Translations under genes and position numbers: made by a program
Part shown: in pieces, positions 45,051-53,485 of the stretch
Numbering within the stretch: position 1 is the first letter of the stretch
Layout: the number at the start of each line of letters is the position of its first letter
Notes under the pieces: model-generated
What the model saw: the letters and a program-made list of their open reading frames with translations, nothing else
What the model was told of the DNA's origin: nothing
Database searches by the model: none
DNA from: an uncultured Bacilli bacterium
GTDB taxonomy: Bacteria > Bacillota_I > Bacilli_A > RF39 > UBA660
DNA: 64,000 bases
Direction of reading: 5' to 3'
Assembly: GCA_934162665.1 (NCBI GenBank)
Contig: CAKPJN010000003.1
Location: 1-64,000, forward strand

Positions 45051-46256
45051 TTATATTATAAAATTGCCATTTTTGAATATTAGTTTCTTACCATCGCTTG
45101 TTTCTGCTTCAATATTTAAATCTTTTGTACCAATCATAAAATCAACATGTGTAGTTGATTGATTTATACCTAATTGTAATAATTCGTCTTTTGTTTTTTT
45201 TATTCCATCTTTTATACAATCCGAGAAACCATCACCTAATGCTAAGTGGCATGATGCATTTTCATCGAATAAGGTAGTACCAAATACTAGACCTGTATTA
45301 GAAATTGGAGAATCATAATTTACTAAAGCTACTTCGCCTAAATAACATGAATTTGCATCGCTTTCTATAATTCCTTTTAATATATCTTTTCCTTTTTTAG
45401 CATCAAAGTCTATTACTTTTCCATTTTTGAATTTTAAATAGAATTCATCAATTTCTCCACCATTATATACTAATGGTCTTGAGCTGTATACTATTCCTTC
45501 TGTTTTTCTGTAGTCGGGACTTGAAAATATTTCGTAACTAGGCATATTAACAAACATGTCTTCATCTTCTGCCGCGCTAGTCCAGATAGCATCTTCTGGT
45601 ATATATATTTTAAGGTTTGTTCCAATATTATTTTTGTATGTTAAACTTTTAATTTTTAAATCGTTTAATTTTTTTGTATTTTCGTCTGTCTTTTTTAAAT
45701 AATTATCCCAGCTTTTAATTGGATCTTTTTCATCTACCATACACATTTGACATATTACTTTAAATAGTTTTTCATATGCGTTTTTATTATTTTTAAAAAT
45801 ATTAGCGGCCCACATCTCATTAGGAAGTGCAGCAATACACCATGGAATTTGATAAGTTATTTCTTTTTCTCTAAATAATTTTCTAGTTTCACGATTTATA
45901 TAACCTGCTTTAGCAATTTTTTCAGGTTCTATATCATCATATAGACCTGGAAATTCTGTATCTAATATAAGAAAGCTAGCATCTTTTTTTGCATATTCAT
46001 TCCATTTGTTTTTATCAAAATATGGATCTTTTTCTATTTCCTCGTTAGTTTCTTCTTTTAATTTCTGATGCTTTACTTCATTATCTTCTTCATCTATTCC
46101 GATATCTTCTACTCCTAATTTTTTAGCGTACATTATGACTTTTTCTACAAAATCTTTATTTACTTTATTGTAACTTATGAATAATGATTTGCTTTTCTTA
46201 AAATTTAGACATTTTTTTAATAATAATTCAATATACTTATTTTCTAATTCTTCCAT
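45051..46256 (-). CDS. M29-family aminopeptidase (AmpS/PepS type)
   Basis: The 401-residue protein matches the M29 family. Metal-ligand motifs are NMPSYEIFSSP (Glu), LGEVALVNYDSPISNTGLVF (Glu), TTLFDENASCHLALGDGF (Glu, His) and STTHVDFMIG (His, Asp). The N-terminal ~200 residues hold the usual helical/Rossmann-like part with WNEYAKKDASFLIL. These are cytoplasmic dimeric metallo-aminopeptidases with broad specificity. The start follows GAGAGGTG. It is monocistronic, bounded by the tRNA-Arg terminator upstream and its own terminator downstream. Confidence 0.92.
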   Translation of the reverse strand: MEELENKYIELLLKKCLNFKKSKSLFISYNKVNKDFVEKVIMYAKKLGVEDIGIDEEDNEVKHQKLKEETNEEIEKDPYFDKNKWNEYAKKDASFLILDTEFPGLYDDIEPEKIAKAGYINRETRKLFREKEITYQIPWCIAALPNEMWAANIFKNNKNAYEKLFKVICQMCMVDEKDPIKSWDNYLKKTDENTKKLNDLKIKSLTYKNNIGTNLKIYIPEDAIWTSAAEDEDMFVNMPSYEIFSSPDYRKTEGIVYSSRPLVYNGGEIDEFYLKFKNGKVIDFDAKKGKDILKGIIESDANSCYLGEVALVNYDSPISNTGLVFGTTLFDENASCHLALGDGFSDCIKDGIKKTKDELLQLGINQSTTHVDFMIGTKDLNIEAETSDGKKLIFKNGNFII

Positions 46257-46328
46257 TTTACACCTCTCATATGATTTATTATATGATTATTTGTTTTCTA
46301 ATGCAATGTTTAAATAAATTTGTAAATA

Positions 46329-46355
46329 GAAAAAACATACTTCTATAAAGTATGT
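46329..46355 (-). terminator. Terminator of tRNA-Arg
   Basis: Arms ACATACTT (46335-46342) and AAGTATGT (46348-46355) pair perfectly with a 5-base loop, followed on the minus strand by TTTTTTC. Confidence 0.8.
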
Positions 46356-46393
46356 CTTCTTTAACCTCGAAGAACTCGAGTTTATTATTAATA

Positions 46394-46470
46394 TGGTGTC
46401 CGCGAGGCGACTCGAACGCCTGACCGATCGCTTAGAAGGCGATTGCTCTATCCAGCTGAGCTACGCAGAC
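46394..46470 (-). tRNA. tRNA-Arg (anticodon UCU)
   Basis: The minus strand folds into a full cloverleaf. The acceptor GTCTGCG pairs with CGCGGAC, with discriminator A and an encoded CCA. The D arm is in GTAGCTCAGCTGGATAGAGC. The anticodon stem ATCGC/GCGAT encloses CTTCTAA, with anticodon TCT. The T arm has GTTCGAGTC. It reads AGA, likely the main Arg codon in this AT-rich genome. Confidence 0.97.
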
Positions 46471-46489
46471 ATAACTCATTGACTTTTTA

Positions 46490-46518
46490 ATTATACAATA
46501 AAAAAAATATACTTTCAA
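46490..46518 (-). promoter_or_regulatory. Promoter of tRNA-Arg
   Basis: TTGAAA and TATAAT with a 17-base spacer on the minus strand; the -10 lies 20 bases before the tRNA 5' end. The -35 and spacer overlap the gerM terminator hairpin. Confidence 0.8.
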
Positions 46519-46530
46519 GTATATTTTTAT
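46498..46530 (-). terminator. Terminator of gerM
   Basis: Arms AAAATATACTT and AAGTATATTTT pair perfectly around 2 bases, with T runs on either strand. It lies 14 bases past the gerM stop and overlaps the tRNA promoter. Confidence 0.75.
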
Positions 46531-46543
46531 ATTTTTTGTTGTT

Positions 46544-47491
46544 TTATGGTAAGTCATTAATAGTTATTTGTCCTACTTCTTTATTATCAACTTCAAAAAA
46601 CACTACATTTACATCATAATTATCAAATACTGAATACGCAATAGTATAAGCTACTTCTTCTAATAATTTATCATTATCGCCAAATAAATATTTGTTAAAG
46701 TTTAGAAACATAACATTTTCTTTTTCTTCATAACTTAATAACTTAGTATTATTATTTAAAAAGCTCATTAAATTTGGTTCATAAATATAGCTACTTGATA
46801 ATTCATCTACTATTATTTCTACCTTTTCTCTAGAATCATTTAAGTACTTAGTTACTGGTACATAATAAATACTATTATCTATTTTTTCTAAATAATAAAT
46901 AACAACTTTTTCAATATTTTCTCTTGATTTAATATTATATTCTTTATTTATACCAATTTTTTTATCTAAAATGGTATCTAATTTTTCATGAGAATTTGGA
47001 TATTCAGTTAAACTTTCTCCTTCTACTAAGATACTAACTCCATCTATTTCTTTTAGATCTATTATGCTATAGACAATTGATGAAATCATTTGCTTTTCTT
47101 TTTCTTTTTCTACTTTTAATATTTGTTTAGAAAAATTTATAGTTACTATTTTATTATTATATATTATTTCTCTTACTATAGTATTTTCTGGTATAGTTGA
47201 TTTTAAATTACTTGGAAATTTTTGATTATCACTTTTAATTAGATTAGTAAGTATTTCCTTAATTTGTTCTTCTTTTTTAGTACTTGATAATAAAATTTTA
47301 GTTTTGACTAAATAATTATTATCGTTTAATAAATAAATTATATTAGTTCCTATATTTGTGTTGTTAGCCATCTCTAAATTAGTTTTTAATACATTTTCAC
47401 TTTCTGTTTTTGGAATTAAATATACAGTTAATAATATAAATAAAGTTAGTGTGGTTATAAACATCTTTCTTATTGCTTTTGTTCTAATCAT
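46544..47491 (-). CDS. gerM: GerM-like protein with two GerMN domains
   Basis: The ATG at 47491 follows TAGGTGA and gives 315 residues. A membrane anchor or signal (MFITTLTLFILLTVYLI) at ~10-26 is followed by two GerMN repeats. The first is at ~45-155 (IYLLNDNNYLVKTKILLS...ENTIVREIIYNNKIVTINFS). The second is at ~185-312 (YYLEKIDNSIYYVPVTKYL...ENVMFLNFNKYLFG). In Bacillus, GerM works between the two membranes of the developing spore with SpoIIIAH/SpoIIQ to stabilise the channel complex. Here its gene lies close to spoIIIAH and gerE, which supports a sporulation role. Confidence 0.85.
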   Translation of the reverse strand: MIRTKAIRKMFITTLTLFILLTVYLIPKTESENVLKTNLEMANNTNIGTNIIYLLNDNNYLVKTKILLSSTKKEEQIKEILTNLIKSDNQKFPSNLKSTIPENTIVREIIYNNKIVTINFSKQILKVEKEKEKQMISSIVYSIIDLKEIDGVSILVEGESLTEYPNSHEKLDTILDKKIGINKEYNIKSRENIEKVVIYYLEKIDNSIYYVPVTKYLNDSREKVEIIVDELSSSYIYEPNLMSFLNNNTKLLSYEEKENVMFLNFNKYLFGDNDKLLEEVAYTIAYSVFDNYDVNVVFFEVDNKEVGQITINDLP

Positions 47492-47515
47492 TATTCTCAC
47501 CTATAACAGCATATG

Positions 47516-47541
47516 AAAAATCGTACTATTTTAGTACGATT
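47516..47541 (-). terminator. Terminator of gerE
   Basis: Arms AATCGTACT (47519-47527) and AGTACGATT (47533-47541) form a 9-bp stem with a 5-base loop and TTTTTC on the minus strand. It lies between gerE and gerM, so gerM either has its own promoter or depends on read-through. Confidence 0.8.
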
Positions 47542-47746
47542 ATAAAGATAATTCTTTAAGTTTTAATAACTCTACTACAGCTCCAGCTCTACCATTTACT
47601 CCTAGTTTTTGCATAACATTAGAAATATGATTTCTAACTGTTTTTTCACTAATAGATAGCTTTTTAGCAATCTCTTTTGTACTATTATTTAATATTAAAA
47701 GTTCAAAGACATCTTTCTCTCTAGCTGTCAATATTGTTTTTGACAT
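47540..47746 (-). CDS. gerE: GerE-like LuxR-type transcription factor
   Basis: The 68-residue protein is nothing but a LuxR/GerE helix-turn-helix: LTAREKDVFELLILNNSTKEIAKKLSISEKTVRNHISNVMQKLGVNGRAGAVVELLKL. The stand-alone form without a receiver domain is typical of GerE, the late mother-cell regulator of spore coat genes. Neighbouring spoIIIAH and gerM strengthen the identification. Alternatives are other short LuxR-type regulators, which cannot be excluded from the HTH alone. A GTG-free ATG start is used; its RBS is AGGTGAAGTTAAA. Confidence 0.83.
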   Translation of the reverse strand: MSKTILTAREKDVFELLILNNSTKEIAKKLSISEKTVRNHISNVMQKLGVNGRAGAVVELLKLKELSL

Positions 47747-47806
47747 TTTAACTTCACCTATGGTATTGTATGAAAGTTAAAAATATAGTTGTGGTTTTTT
47801 TGCCTA

Positions 47807-48325
47807 TTAACTCTTTTGAAACTTTATAGTTATATACATTTTATCAGTATAGTTTTCTTGTATTAAGCGCATGATGTTGTTAGCTAATTCATTATTATGT
47901 TTATTAGATACACAAACTGTTTCAACATTAGTATTATCTATCTTTACAAAGCAATTTAATTTATATTCCTTTTTTATCTTCTTCTCTATTTCTTCTTCTT
48001 TTACTTCTAGGCCATTTAAATATTTTAATTTTTCATATGCACTATTTTTTTCTTCCGATGATGTTTCTTCACTAGTTAGTTGTTTTTGTAAATCGGTCAT
48101 TTGTGTTTGTCTTTCTTCTTGTAAGCTTACTCTCATAGCAGTTAGAGCACTCTCACTTTCGATAGTTTCTTTTGTTTTTGTTTTATCAGATGATTCTTTT
48201 TTTGTAGTCTCTGTAGCTGTTACTTTTGATTTTAGTAAATCATTAGGCATTGTAATATAATATACACTAAGTACTAGTATTAAACTAAACAACGTTAAAA
48301 ACCATAAATTTTGTTTATTTATCAT
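47807..48325 (-). CDS. spoIIIAH: Stage III sporulation protein AH
   Basis: The 172-residue protein starts INKQNLWFLTLFSLILVLSVYYITMP, the conserved SpoIIIAH anchor (KKQxxWxLTMLSLxxVLSVYY). A Lys/Thr/Glu-rich helical linker precedes a C-terminal YscJ/FliF-like ring-building domain (residues ~105-172, with VKIDNTNVETVCVS). In Bacillus it pairs across the intermembrane space with SpoIIQ. The rest of the spoIIIA operon (AA-AG) is not next to it; the upstream gene is a PLP enzyme. It is thus an orphan copy by position. The RBS is AAGGAGG. Confidence 0.88.
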   Translation of the reverse strand: MINKQNLWFLTLFSLILVLSVYYITMPNDLLKSKVTATETTKKESSDKTKTKETIESESALTAMRVSLQEERQTQMTDLQKQLTSEETSSEEKNSAYEKLKYLNGLEVKEEEIEKKIKKEYKLNCFVKIDNTNVETVCVSNKHNNELANNIMRLIQENYTDKMYITIKFQKS

Positions 48326-48361
48326 ACGACTTCCTCCTTGTTCTAATCTAATATATGAAAA

Positions 48362-48391
48362 ATAAAAAAAGAATATTCGAAAATATTCTTT
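48362..48391 (-). terminator. Terminator of the Met-gamma-lyase-family gene
   Basis: Arms AAAGAATATT and AATATTCTTT (48368-48377 and 48382-48391) pair perfectly around CGAA and are followed by T on the minus strand. It separates the PLP-enzyme operon from spoIIIAH. Confidence 0.85.
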
Positions 48392-48401
48392 TAAATAATT
48401 A

Positions 48402-49652
48402 TTATAAATTGATAATCTTTTCTACGGCTTTCATTAGACCTAGTTTTCCGTAGTGATATGTTAGTGAGCCTTGCATATAGGCAATATATGGTTTACGGAT
48501 TGGCCCATCGCATGATAATTCTATTGAAGATCCTTGAGTAAATGAGCCACTAGCCATAATAATTTGATCGTCATAGCCTGGCATATCGGATGGTTCTACT
48601 AAAGCGTTAGAATCTATAGCTGATGCTTGTTGAATTCCTCGTGTAAATTCAATTAATTTTAGCGGATCGTTAAAGATAATATTTTGAACTATATCAACAC
48701 GTTCAGCATTATATTTTGGTTCTACCTGATAACCTAGTTCTTCCATAACTTTACTTGTTAAAATCGCTGTTTTTAGGGATGATGCTACTACACTTGGAGC
48801 CATATATATTCCTTGAAGAATTTGTTTGTTAATTCCAAGTGATGGACCAACTTCCCTCCCTTCTCCGGGTAATGTTAGTCTTTCTGCACATAATTCAATC
48901 AAGTCATGTCTTCCAGCAATATATGCACCATTAGGAGCGATTCCACCACCAAGGTTTTTAATTAATGAACCTACAATAATGTCTGCGCCAACACTTAATG
49001 GTTCTTTTATCGATACAAATTCGCAATAGCAATTGTCTATCATAATAATAATATCTTTGTCTATTTCTTTAATTAGTTTTACTACTTTTTCTATTTTTTC
49101 AATACTAATACTTTTTCTTGTTGAATACCCCTTACTTCGTTGAATTTCTACTACTTTTACTTTATGATTTGATAAATACTCTTTTATTTTATCGTAGTCA
49201 AAATCATCATTAACTAAATCTATTTGTGAATAAACTACTCCAAAACTTTTTAGAGAACTTTTATTTTCTTTGATTCCAATTACTTCATCCAAAGTATCAT
49301 AAGGTTTTCCTGATATACTTAGTAAAATGTCGTTTGGTCTAAGTAATGCGAAAAAACAAACATTAAGAGCATGACTTCCAGATATAAATTGATTACGAAC
49401 TAGGGCATCTTCTGCTTCTAATACATCTTTAAATATGTTTTCTATAGTAGTTCTACCTGAGTCATTATATCCATATCCTGTTGTTGCGTTAAAGTCTGAC
49501 TCAGATACTTCATTTTTATGAAAACTACTTAATACCTTTAAACTGTTTTTGAAAGATAATTCATCTATCTTTTCAAATTCATTAAGACATGACTTTTCGC
49601 ATCTATTAACAAGTTCAACAACTTTATCACTAATTTCTAATTCTTGATACAT
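48402..49652 (-). CDS. PLP-dependent enzyme of the Met_gamma_lyase/YnbB family
   Basis: The 416-residue protein matches the family once called aluminium-resistance proteins. Motifs include TTGYGYNDSGRTTIENIF, SGSHALNVCFFALLRP (PLP phosphate site), IMIDNCYCEFV (pyridine Asp) and GSLIKNLGGGIAPNGAYIAG with the Schiff-base Lys. The end SGSFTQGSSIELSCDGPIRKPY is also typical. Substrate is unknown for most members; a C-S lyase role is assumed from fold. The family is widespread in Bacillota, often near glnA or hfq. It is downstream of an SDR gene by 18 bp. Confidence 0.9.
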   Translation of the reverse strand: MYQELEISDKVVELVNRCEKSCLNEFEKIDELSFKNSLKVLSSFHKNEVSESDFNATTGYGYNDSGRTTIENIFKDVLEAEDALVRNQFISGSHALNVCFFALLRPNDILLSISGKPYDTLDEVIGIKENKSSLKSFGVVYSQIDLVNDDFDYDKIKEYLSNHKVKVVEIQRSKGYSTRKSISIEKIEKVVKLIKEIDKDIIIMIDNCYCEFVSIKEPLSVGADIIVGSLIKNLGGGIAPNGAYIAGRHDLIELCAERLTLPGEGREVGPSLGINKQILQGIYMAPSVVASSLKTAILTSKVMEELGYQVEPKYNAERVDIVQNIIFNDPLKLIEFTRGIQQASAIDSNALVEPSDMPGYDDQIIMASGSFTQGSSIELSCDGPIRKPYIAYMQGSLTYHYGKLGLMKAVEKIINL

Positions 49653-49670
49653 CTTATCACCTACATTTTA

Positions 49671-50414
49671 TTAATTATTATAATTTCCACCATCAACTCT
49701 AATTATTTCATTATTTATATAATTTGCTTTGGAACCCGCTAAGAAAATTACTACTTTAGCAATTTCTTCTGGTGTTGCGAATCTCTTTAATAATATTTTT
49801 TCTTCATATTCTTTTATTTGTTCTATTGATAAATCTTTATTCATATCTGTTTTTACCCATCCTGGACATACACAATTTACATTTATATATGGAGCAAACT
49901 CAACTGCCATATTATGTGTTAGCGATATAACACCGGCTTTTGATGCGTCATAATCACAGCTTTCTGGATAATAAGTATCGATTGCGTTTGTTGATGCAAT
50001 ATTTATTATCTTACCTTGTTTATTTTCTAACATTATTTTAGCGGCGTATTTTGAACATAAATAAGTTCCTATTAAATTTACATCTAATATATGTCTAAAG
50101 TCTCTTATTGATTTATCCATAAATAGTGTATCTTTACAAATACTTGCGTTATTTACTAATATATCTACTCTACCAAAATTATCAGTAACCTGATTAAACA
50201 TATCTTCTACTTCTTCTTCTTTAGAAACATCACATTTTATACACATAACATCTACATCATAATTTTCTTTAATATATGTTTCTAATTCATGTGCTTTATC
50301 ATAATTATTTTTATAGTTTATAACTACGTTAACTCCAAGACGCGCAAATTCTATAATTATACTTCTACCAATACCACGACTACTTCCAGTAACAAGTGCT
50401 ACTAAACTACTCAT
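49671..50414 (-). CDS. Short-chain dehydrogenase/reductase, FabG-like
   Basis: The ATG at 50414, after GGAGTTGGTAAA, gives 247 residues (MSSLVALVTGSSRGIGRS). The cofactor motif TGSSRGIG, the NNAS motif, the catalytic Ser in NIASTNA and the YDASK motif are all present, with the late PGWVKTDM and NNEIIRVDGG typical of FabG-type SDRs. It reduces or oxidises a hydroxyl/keto group using NAD(P)H. No other fatty-acid genes are nearby, so FabG itself is not assured. It lies between yqeY and the PLP enzyme on one strand. Confidence 0.88.
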   Translation of the reverse strand: MSSLVALVTGSSRGIGRSIIIEFARLGVNVVINYKNNYDKAHELETYIKENYDVDVMCIKCDVSKEEEVEDMFNQVTDNFGRVDILVNNASICKDTLFMDKSIRDFRHILDVNLIGTYLCSKYAAKIMLENKQGKIINIASTNAIDTYYPESCDYDASKAGVISLTHNMAVEFAPYINVNCVCPGWVKTDMNKDLSIEQIKEYEEKILLKRFATPEEIAKVVIFLAGSKANYINNEIIRVDGGNYNN

Positions 50415-50466
50415 TTTACCAACTCCAAATTTATTTAAAGCCATTAACTTTTAGTTAATAGCTTAT

Positions 50467-50904
50467 TTATTGTAATTTATTCTTTATTAATTCACTAACT
50501 GCTTTCATATCAGTTCTACCTTTAAGACTTGGAGTAACTTCTTTCATTACTTTTCCCATATCTTTTTGTGTAGTTGCTTCTACTTTTTTTATGGCTTCTT
50601 CAATAATTTTTTCTACATCTTCAGCTGATAGTTGCTCAGGTAGATAATTTTTAAGTATTTCTATTTCAGAAGTTGTTTTATCAACTAAATCTTGTCTATT
50701 TGCCTTTTTAAATTCTTCTATTCCGTCATTACGCATTTTTATTTGTTTATTTACTACATCAATTAATAAGTCATCAGTAATTTCTACCTTCTTATCAATT
50801 CTAGCTTGATCTAAAGCTGCCTTAACCATTCTAATTACAGTTAGGCGATCCTTGTCTTTTGCTTTCATAGCTTCAATCATATCTTTTTTTAATTTTTCTA
50901 CCAT
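50467..50904 (-). CDS. yqeY: GatB/YqeY domain protein
   Basis: The 145-residue protein is a full YqeY: KKDMIEAMKAKDKDRLTVIRMVKAAL, then QRNDGI-like IEEFKKANRQDLVDKTTSEIEILKNYLPEQLS, and KDMGKVMKEVTPSLKGRTDMKAVSELIK. The domain also forms the tail of GatB, where it contacts tRNA; free YqeY function is uncertain. The start follows AGGAGATGAGAAA. It leads the yqeY-SDR-PLP enzyme series. Confidence 0.94.
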   Translation of the reverse strand: MVEKLKKDMIEAMKAKDKDRLTVIRMVKAALDQARIDKKVEITDDLLIDVVNKQIKMRNDGIEEFKKANRQDLVDKTTSEIEILKNYLPEQLSAEDVEKIIEEAIKKVEATTQKDMGKVMKEVTPSLKGRTDMKAVSELIKNKLQ

Positions 50905-51092
50905 TTTCTCATCTCCTATATAGATTATATCATAAACATTATATTTTTTCTACTACTTATACTTTACATTATTTCTTTGTAAAGCAAGGGTATAAGATAA
51001 AAATTTTCATATTATATATTTGGATACATTTGAAATATATCAGATGTTTTCCCTTTCAAATATCAGGGTGATAAATGAAAGGTGGTGATATT

Positions 51093-51170
51093 ATGACAAA
51101 AAGAGAAATCTCTTTATTTATCATTATATTACTGTTATTCTTTATAGTAATTACTTTACTTTATAAATAA
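51093..51170 (+). CDS. 25-residue hydrophobic peptide, toxin-like
   Basis: ATG at 51093 follows AAAGGTGGTGATATT, a strong Shine-Dalgarno. The product is MTKREISLFIIILLLFFIVI plus a short end TLLYK: a charged N-terminus, one membrane-spanning run of Ile/Leu/Phe, and a basic last residue. Size, topology and strong RBS fit type I toxin peptides and other membrane micropeptides. The gene lies in a discrete plus-strand unit among minus-strand neighbours, with flanking inverted repeats and its own terminator. It does not match SpoVM, KdpF or CydX by eye. Toxicity is inferred only. Confidence 0.7.
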   Translation: MTKREISLFIIILLLFFIVITLLYK

Positions 51171-51176
51171 TAAAAA

Positions 51177-51208
51177 CATCTGATTTCAACATTAGTTGAC
51201 TTCAGATG
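51177..51208 (+). repeat. Hairpin after the micropeptide stop codon
   Basis: CATCTGATTTCAAC and GTTGACTTCAGATG form a 14-position stem with a two-base internal mismatch and an ATTA loop. No U-run follows, so it is not a terminator. It could be a loop for antisense RNA contact or a stability element. Confidence 0.75.
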
Positions 51209-51219
51209 ACATCCAATAA

Positions 51220-51260
51220 GGAATTACATCTGATTCAAGCAATCAAATGTATCCTTTTTT
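51220..51260 (+). terminator. Terminator of the micropeptide transcript
   Basis: GGA plus TACATCTGATT (left) pairs with AATCAAATGTATCC (right) around CAAGC, with one G-T and a two-base bulge, and TTTTTT follows on the plus strand. Confidence 0.85.
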
Positions 51261-51323
51261 ATTTTATGCAAGTTTCCTTGACATATTTATAATAACATTA
51301 ATTTATACTTTTTACAATATATA

Positions 51324-53357
51324 TTAATTATAAATATATAGTTCATGTTGTGCTCTTGTACAAGCTACATATAATAAGTTTCTTTCGTTTTTTCTATAAC
51401 TATTTAATCTATCATTATAAACTATTACACTATCAAATTCTAATCCTTTAGCTAAGTACGCTGGAATTATTACCAAGTCCTTTTGAAATTTTTTAACACC
51501 ATCATCTACTAAAGAAATATTTATATCATTTTTAATTAAATTATATAATTTTTTAGCTCCTTTTAAATCCTTTGTAATTATTGCAGTACTTATATAAGTA
51601 TCTTGTAAAACAGTTATATCCTCTAATAAACTGGTTTTTAAATCATTAATTTTATTTTTAATAACAACCGGTTTATTATTATCTTTTCTAATTGCGTTTA
51701 CATGATTTAAATTTAATATCTTGTTTGTATAATTAATTATTTCAGGTGATGAACGATATGTTTTTAATAATTCTAAATATACAGTAGAACCTTTAAATAA
51801 ATCTTTTAAATCCTCTAATGAATTATATTTATAATATGGATTTATATTTTGATTAATATCTCCTAAAATAGTAAAATCCGCCTTTTGAAATATCTTAGAT
51901 ATTATAATATATTGGAGTCTATTATAGTCTTGTGCTTCATCTATTACTACTTGTTTAATATTTGCTTCATAATTAAATCCTTTAAGATTTCCTTTTAGGT
52001 AAGCAAATAATAAGGCATCTTCATAATTAATTATATCTTTATCAGTGAAGTATTTTATTTCTTTTTCAGTTAGTTTTATTTTACAGTATTCTGATTTATA
52101 AAAATCTTTGTAAATATCTTTATAATCTTCTTTAAAGTTAATACTCTTTTTTATTAATTTTTTGAAAGTTGCTACTTTTTTTGAAGATCCTTTATAAAAA
52201 TCAGATGATAGTTTTTCTGATATTTCATCTAATCTTTCAAATAATGGTAGTCTATCATATTTATAATGTAATAATTCATTTAAATCTTTTTTTGATATTT
52301 TATGTAATTCAGTTTCATTAATATCTTCTATGAATTTAGCTTTATTAATATAATCATTTAAATATTTATCCATATCAATTATTATTTCATCACTTTGTTT
52401 GTATTTTACTAATTCTTTATTTTCTTCTTGATATGAATAATATCTAGAAACGAAATTAGTAAATGTCTCTACATCTTTATATTCCTCTATGAAATAGGAT
52501 AAGTAATCATTAAATGTTGTTTGTAAAGTATTTGTTTCTCCTAATGAAGGTAATACATCAGATATATAGTCAGTAAAAATACTATTTGGTGAGAATATTA
52601 AGATATTATTACTTGATAAATTTTTAAGACGATATAGTAAGAACGCAATTCTATGTAGGGCAACAGAAGTTTTACCACTACCAGCTATTCCTTGGACAAT
52701 TAGATTATTGTCTTCTAAGTTACGTATTACCTTATTTTGTTCTTTTTGAATAGTGTTGACAACATTTTTCATTTTTTCACTTGATTCTTCAGCTAAAACA
52801 TCTTGAAGCATTTCATCATCTATACTTAGTGAATTATCAAAAACGCTTATTAAAGTATTATCTTCTATTTTATATTGTCTTTTTCTTAGTAATGTGCCTT
52901 TATTTATACCACCTGGCGCAGTATATTTACATGGACCAGTTTCAAAATCATAAAATAGGCTACATATAGGGCTTCTCCAATCATATAAAATATTATTTAA
53001 TTTTTTATCTTTTAAATAAGTTAGGGCTATATAAATATTAAATATTGAATTATCTTCTTGATCTTTATATACAATTGAGGCAAAATATGGTTTCTTTTTT
53101 ATTTGGGATAATTTTTTAAAATATTTTTGTTTTTGGATTAATTTATTTTCCTCATCATTAGTTGCTATTTTTGTTTGAAGTATTTCAGCTTCATCAAATG
53201 ATGATGAGTCTTGCCACATTAACTTTTTAAAATCGACTAGATTTTCTTCTTTAATATGAACTTCTTTTCCTAATTCTTCTAAATTATCATTAAGTAATTT
53301 GGAGATTTTTTTTAATATTAACTTTTCTTTTTGGTATTCTTCTTTTGTGATAGGCAT
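51324..53357 (-). CDS. helD: HelD-like RNA polymerase-associated helicase, copy 1
   Basis: The 677-residue protein has the HelD layout: an N-terminal coiled-coil arm (residues ~1-75), LYDWRSPICSLFYDFETGP, LLRKRQYKIED, then a UvrD-like motor with Walker A GIAGSGKTSVALHR at ~225-238, the VIDEAQDYN motif and ALT-type C-terminal motifs (AYLAKGLEFDSVIV, LLYVACTRAQHELYIY). HelD removes RNA polymerase from stalled complexes and helps recycle it. The next upstream gene is a close paralogue of identical length. The start follows CAGGAGGAAGTT. Confidence 0.9.
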   Translation of the reverse strand: MPITKEEYQKEKLILKKISKLLNDNLEELGKEVHIKEENLVDFKKLMWQDSSSFDEAEILQTKIATNDEENKLIQKQKYFKKLSQIKKKPYFASIVYKDQEDNSIFNIYIALTYLKDKKLNNILYDWRSPICSLFYDFETGPCKYTAPGGINKGTLLRKRQYKIEDNTLISVFDNSLSIDDEMLQDVLAEESSEKMKNVVNTIQKEQNKVIRNLEDNNLIVQGIAGSGKTSVALHRIAFLLYRLKNLSSNNILIFSPNSIFTDYISDVLPSLGETNTLQTTFNDYLSYFIEEYKDVETFTNFVSRYYSYQEENKELVKYKQSDEIIIDMDKYLNDYINKAKFIEDINETELHKISKKDLNELLHYKYDRLPLFERLDEISEKLSSDFYKGSSKKVATFKKLIKKSINFKEDYKDIYKDFYKSEYCKIKLTEKEIKYFTDKDIINYEDALLFAYLKGNLKGFNYEANIKQVVIDEAQDYNRLQYIIISKIFQKADFTILGDINQNINPYYKYNSLEDLKDLFKGSTVYLELLKTYRSSPEIINYTNKILNLNHVNAIRKDNNKPVVIKNKINDLKTSLLEDITVLQDTYISTAIITKDLKGAKKLYNLIKNDINISLVDDGVKKFQKDLVIIPAYLAKGLEFDSVIVYNDRLNSYRKNERNLLYVACTRAQHELYIYN

Positions 53358-53446
53358 AACTTCCTCCTGTAGATCTTATCCTATTTAATAGTATCATAGA
53401 CAATTTTTAATTTCAATTAGTGGAGATGATAGTTAACATTTTTTGA

Positions 53447-53482
53447 CAAAAAAAGAGTTAATGTATTCAAACATTATACTCT
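53447..53482 (-). terminator. Terminator between the two helD paralogues
   Basis: Arms AGAGTTAATGT (53454-53464) and ACATTATACTCT (53471-53482) pair with a one-base bulge, followed on the minus strand by TTTTTTTG. The downstream helD copy therefore needs its own promoter in 53358-53446. Confidence 0.8.
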
Positions 53483-53485
53483 ATT

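Larger units (their letters stand above)
51022..51254 (+). repeat. Long-range inverted repeats enclosing a 25-codon gene
   Basis: GGATACATTTGA (51022-51033) and ATCAGATGT (51039-51047) recur in reverse complement, in mirrored order, as ACATCTGAT (51226-51234) and TCAAATGTATCC (51243-51254). The 5' and 3' ends of a plus-strand transcript could thus pair over 21 bases with a small internal loop. The same 3' bases also form a terminator hairpin, so two folds compete. Confidence 0.8.
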
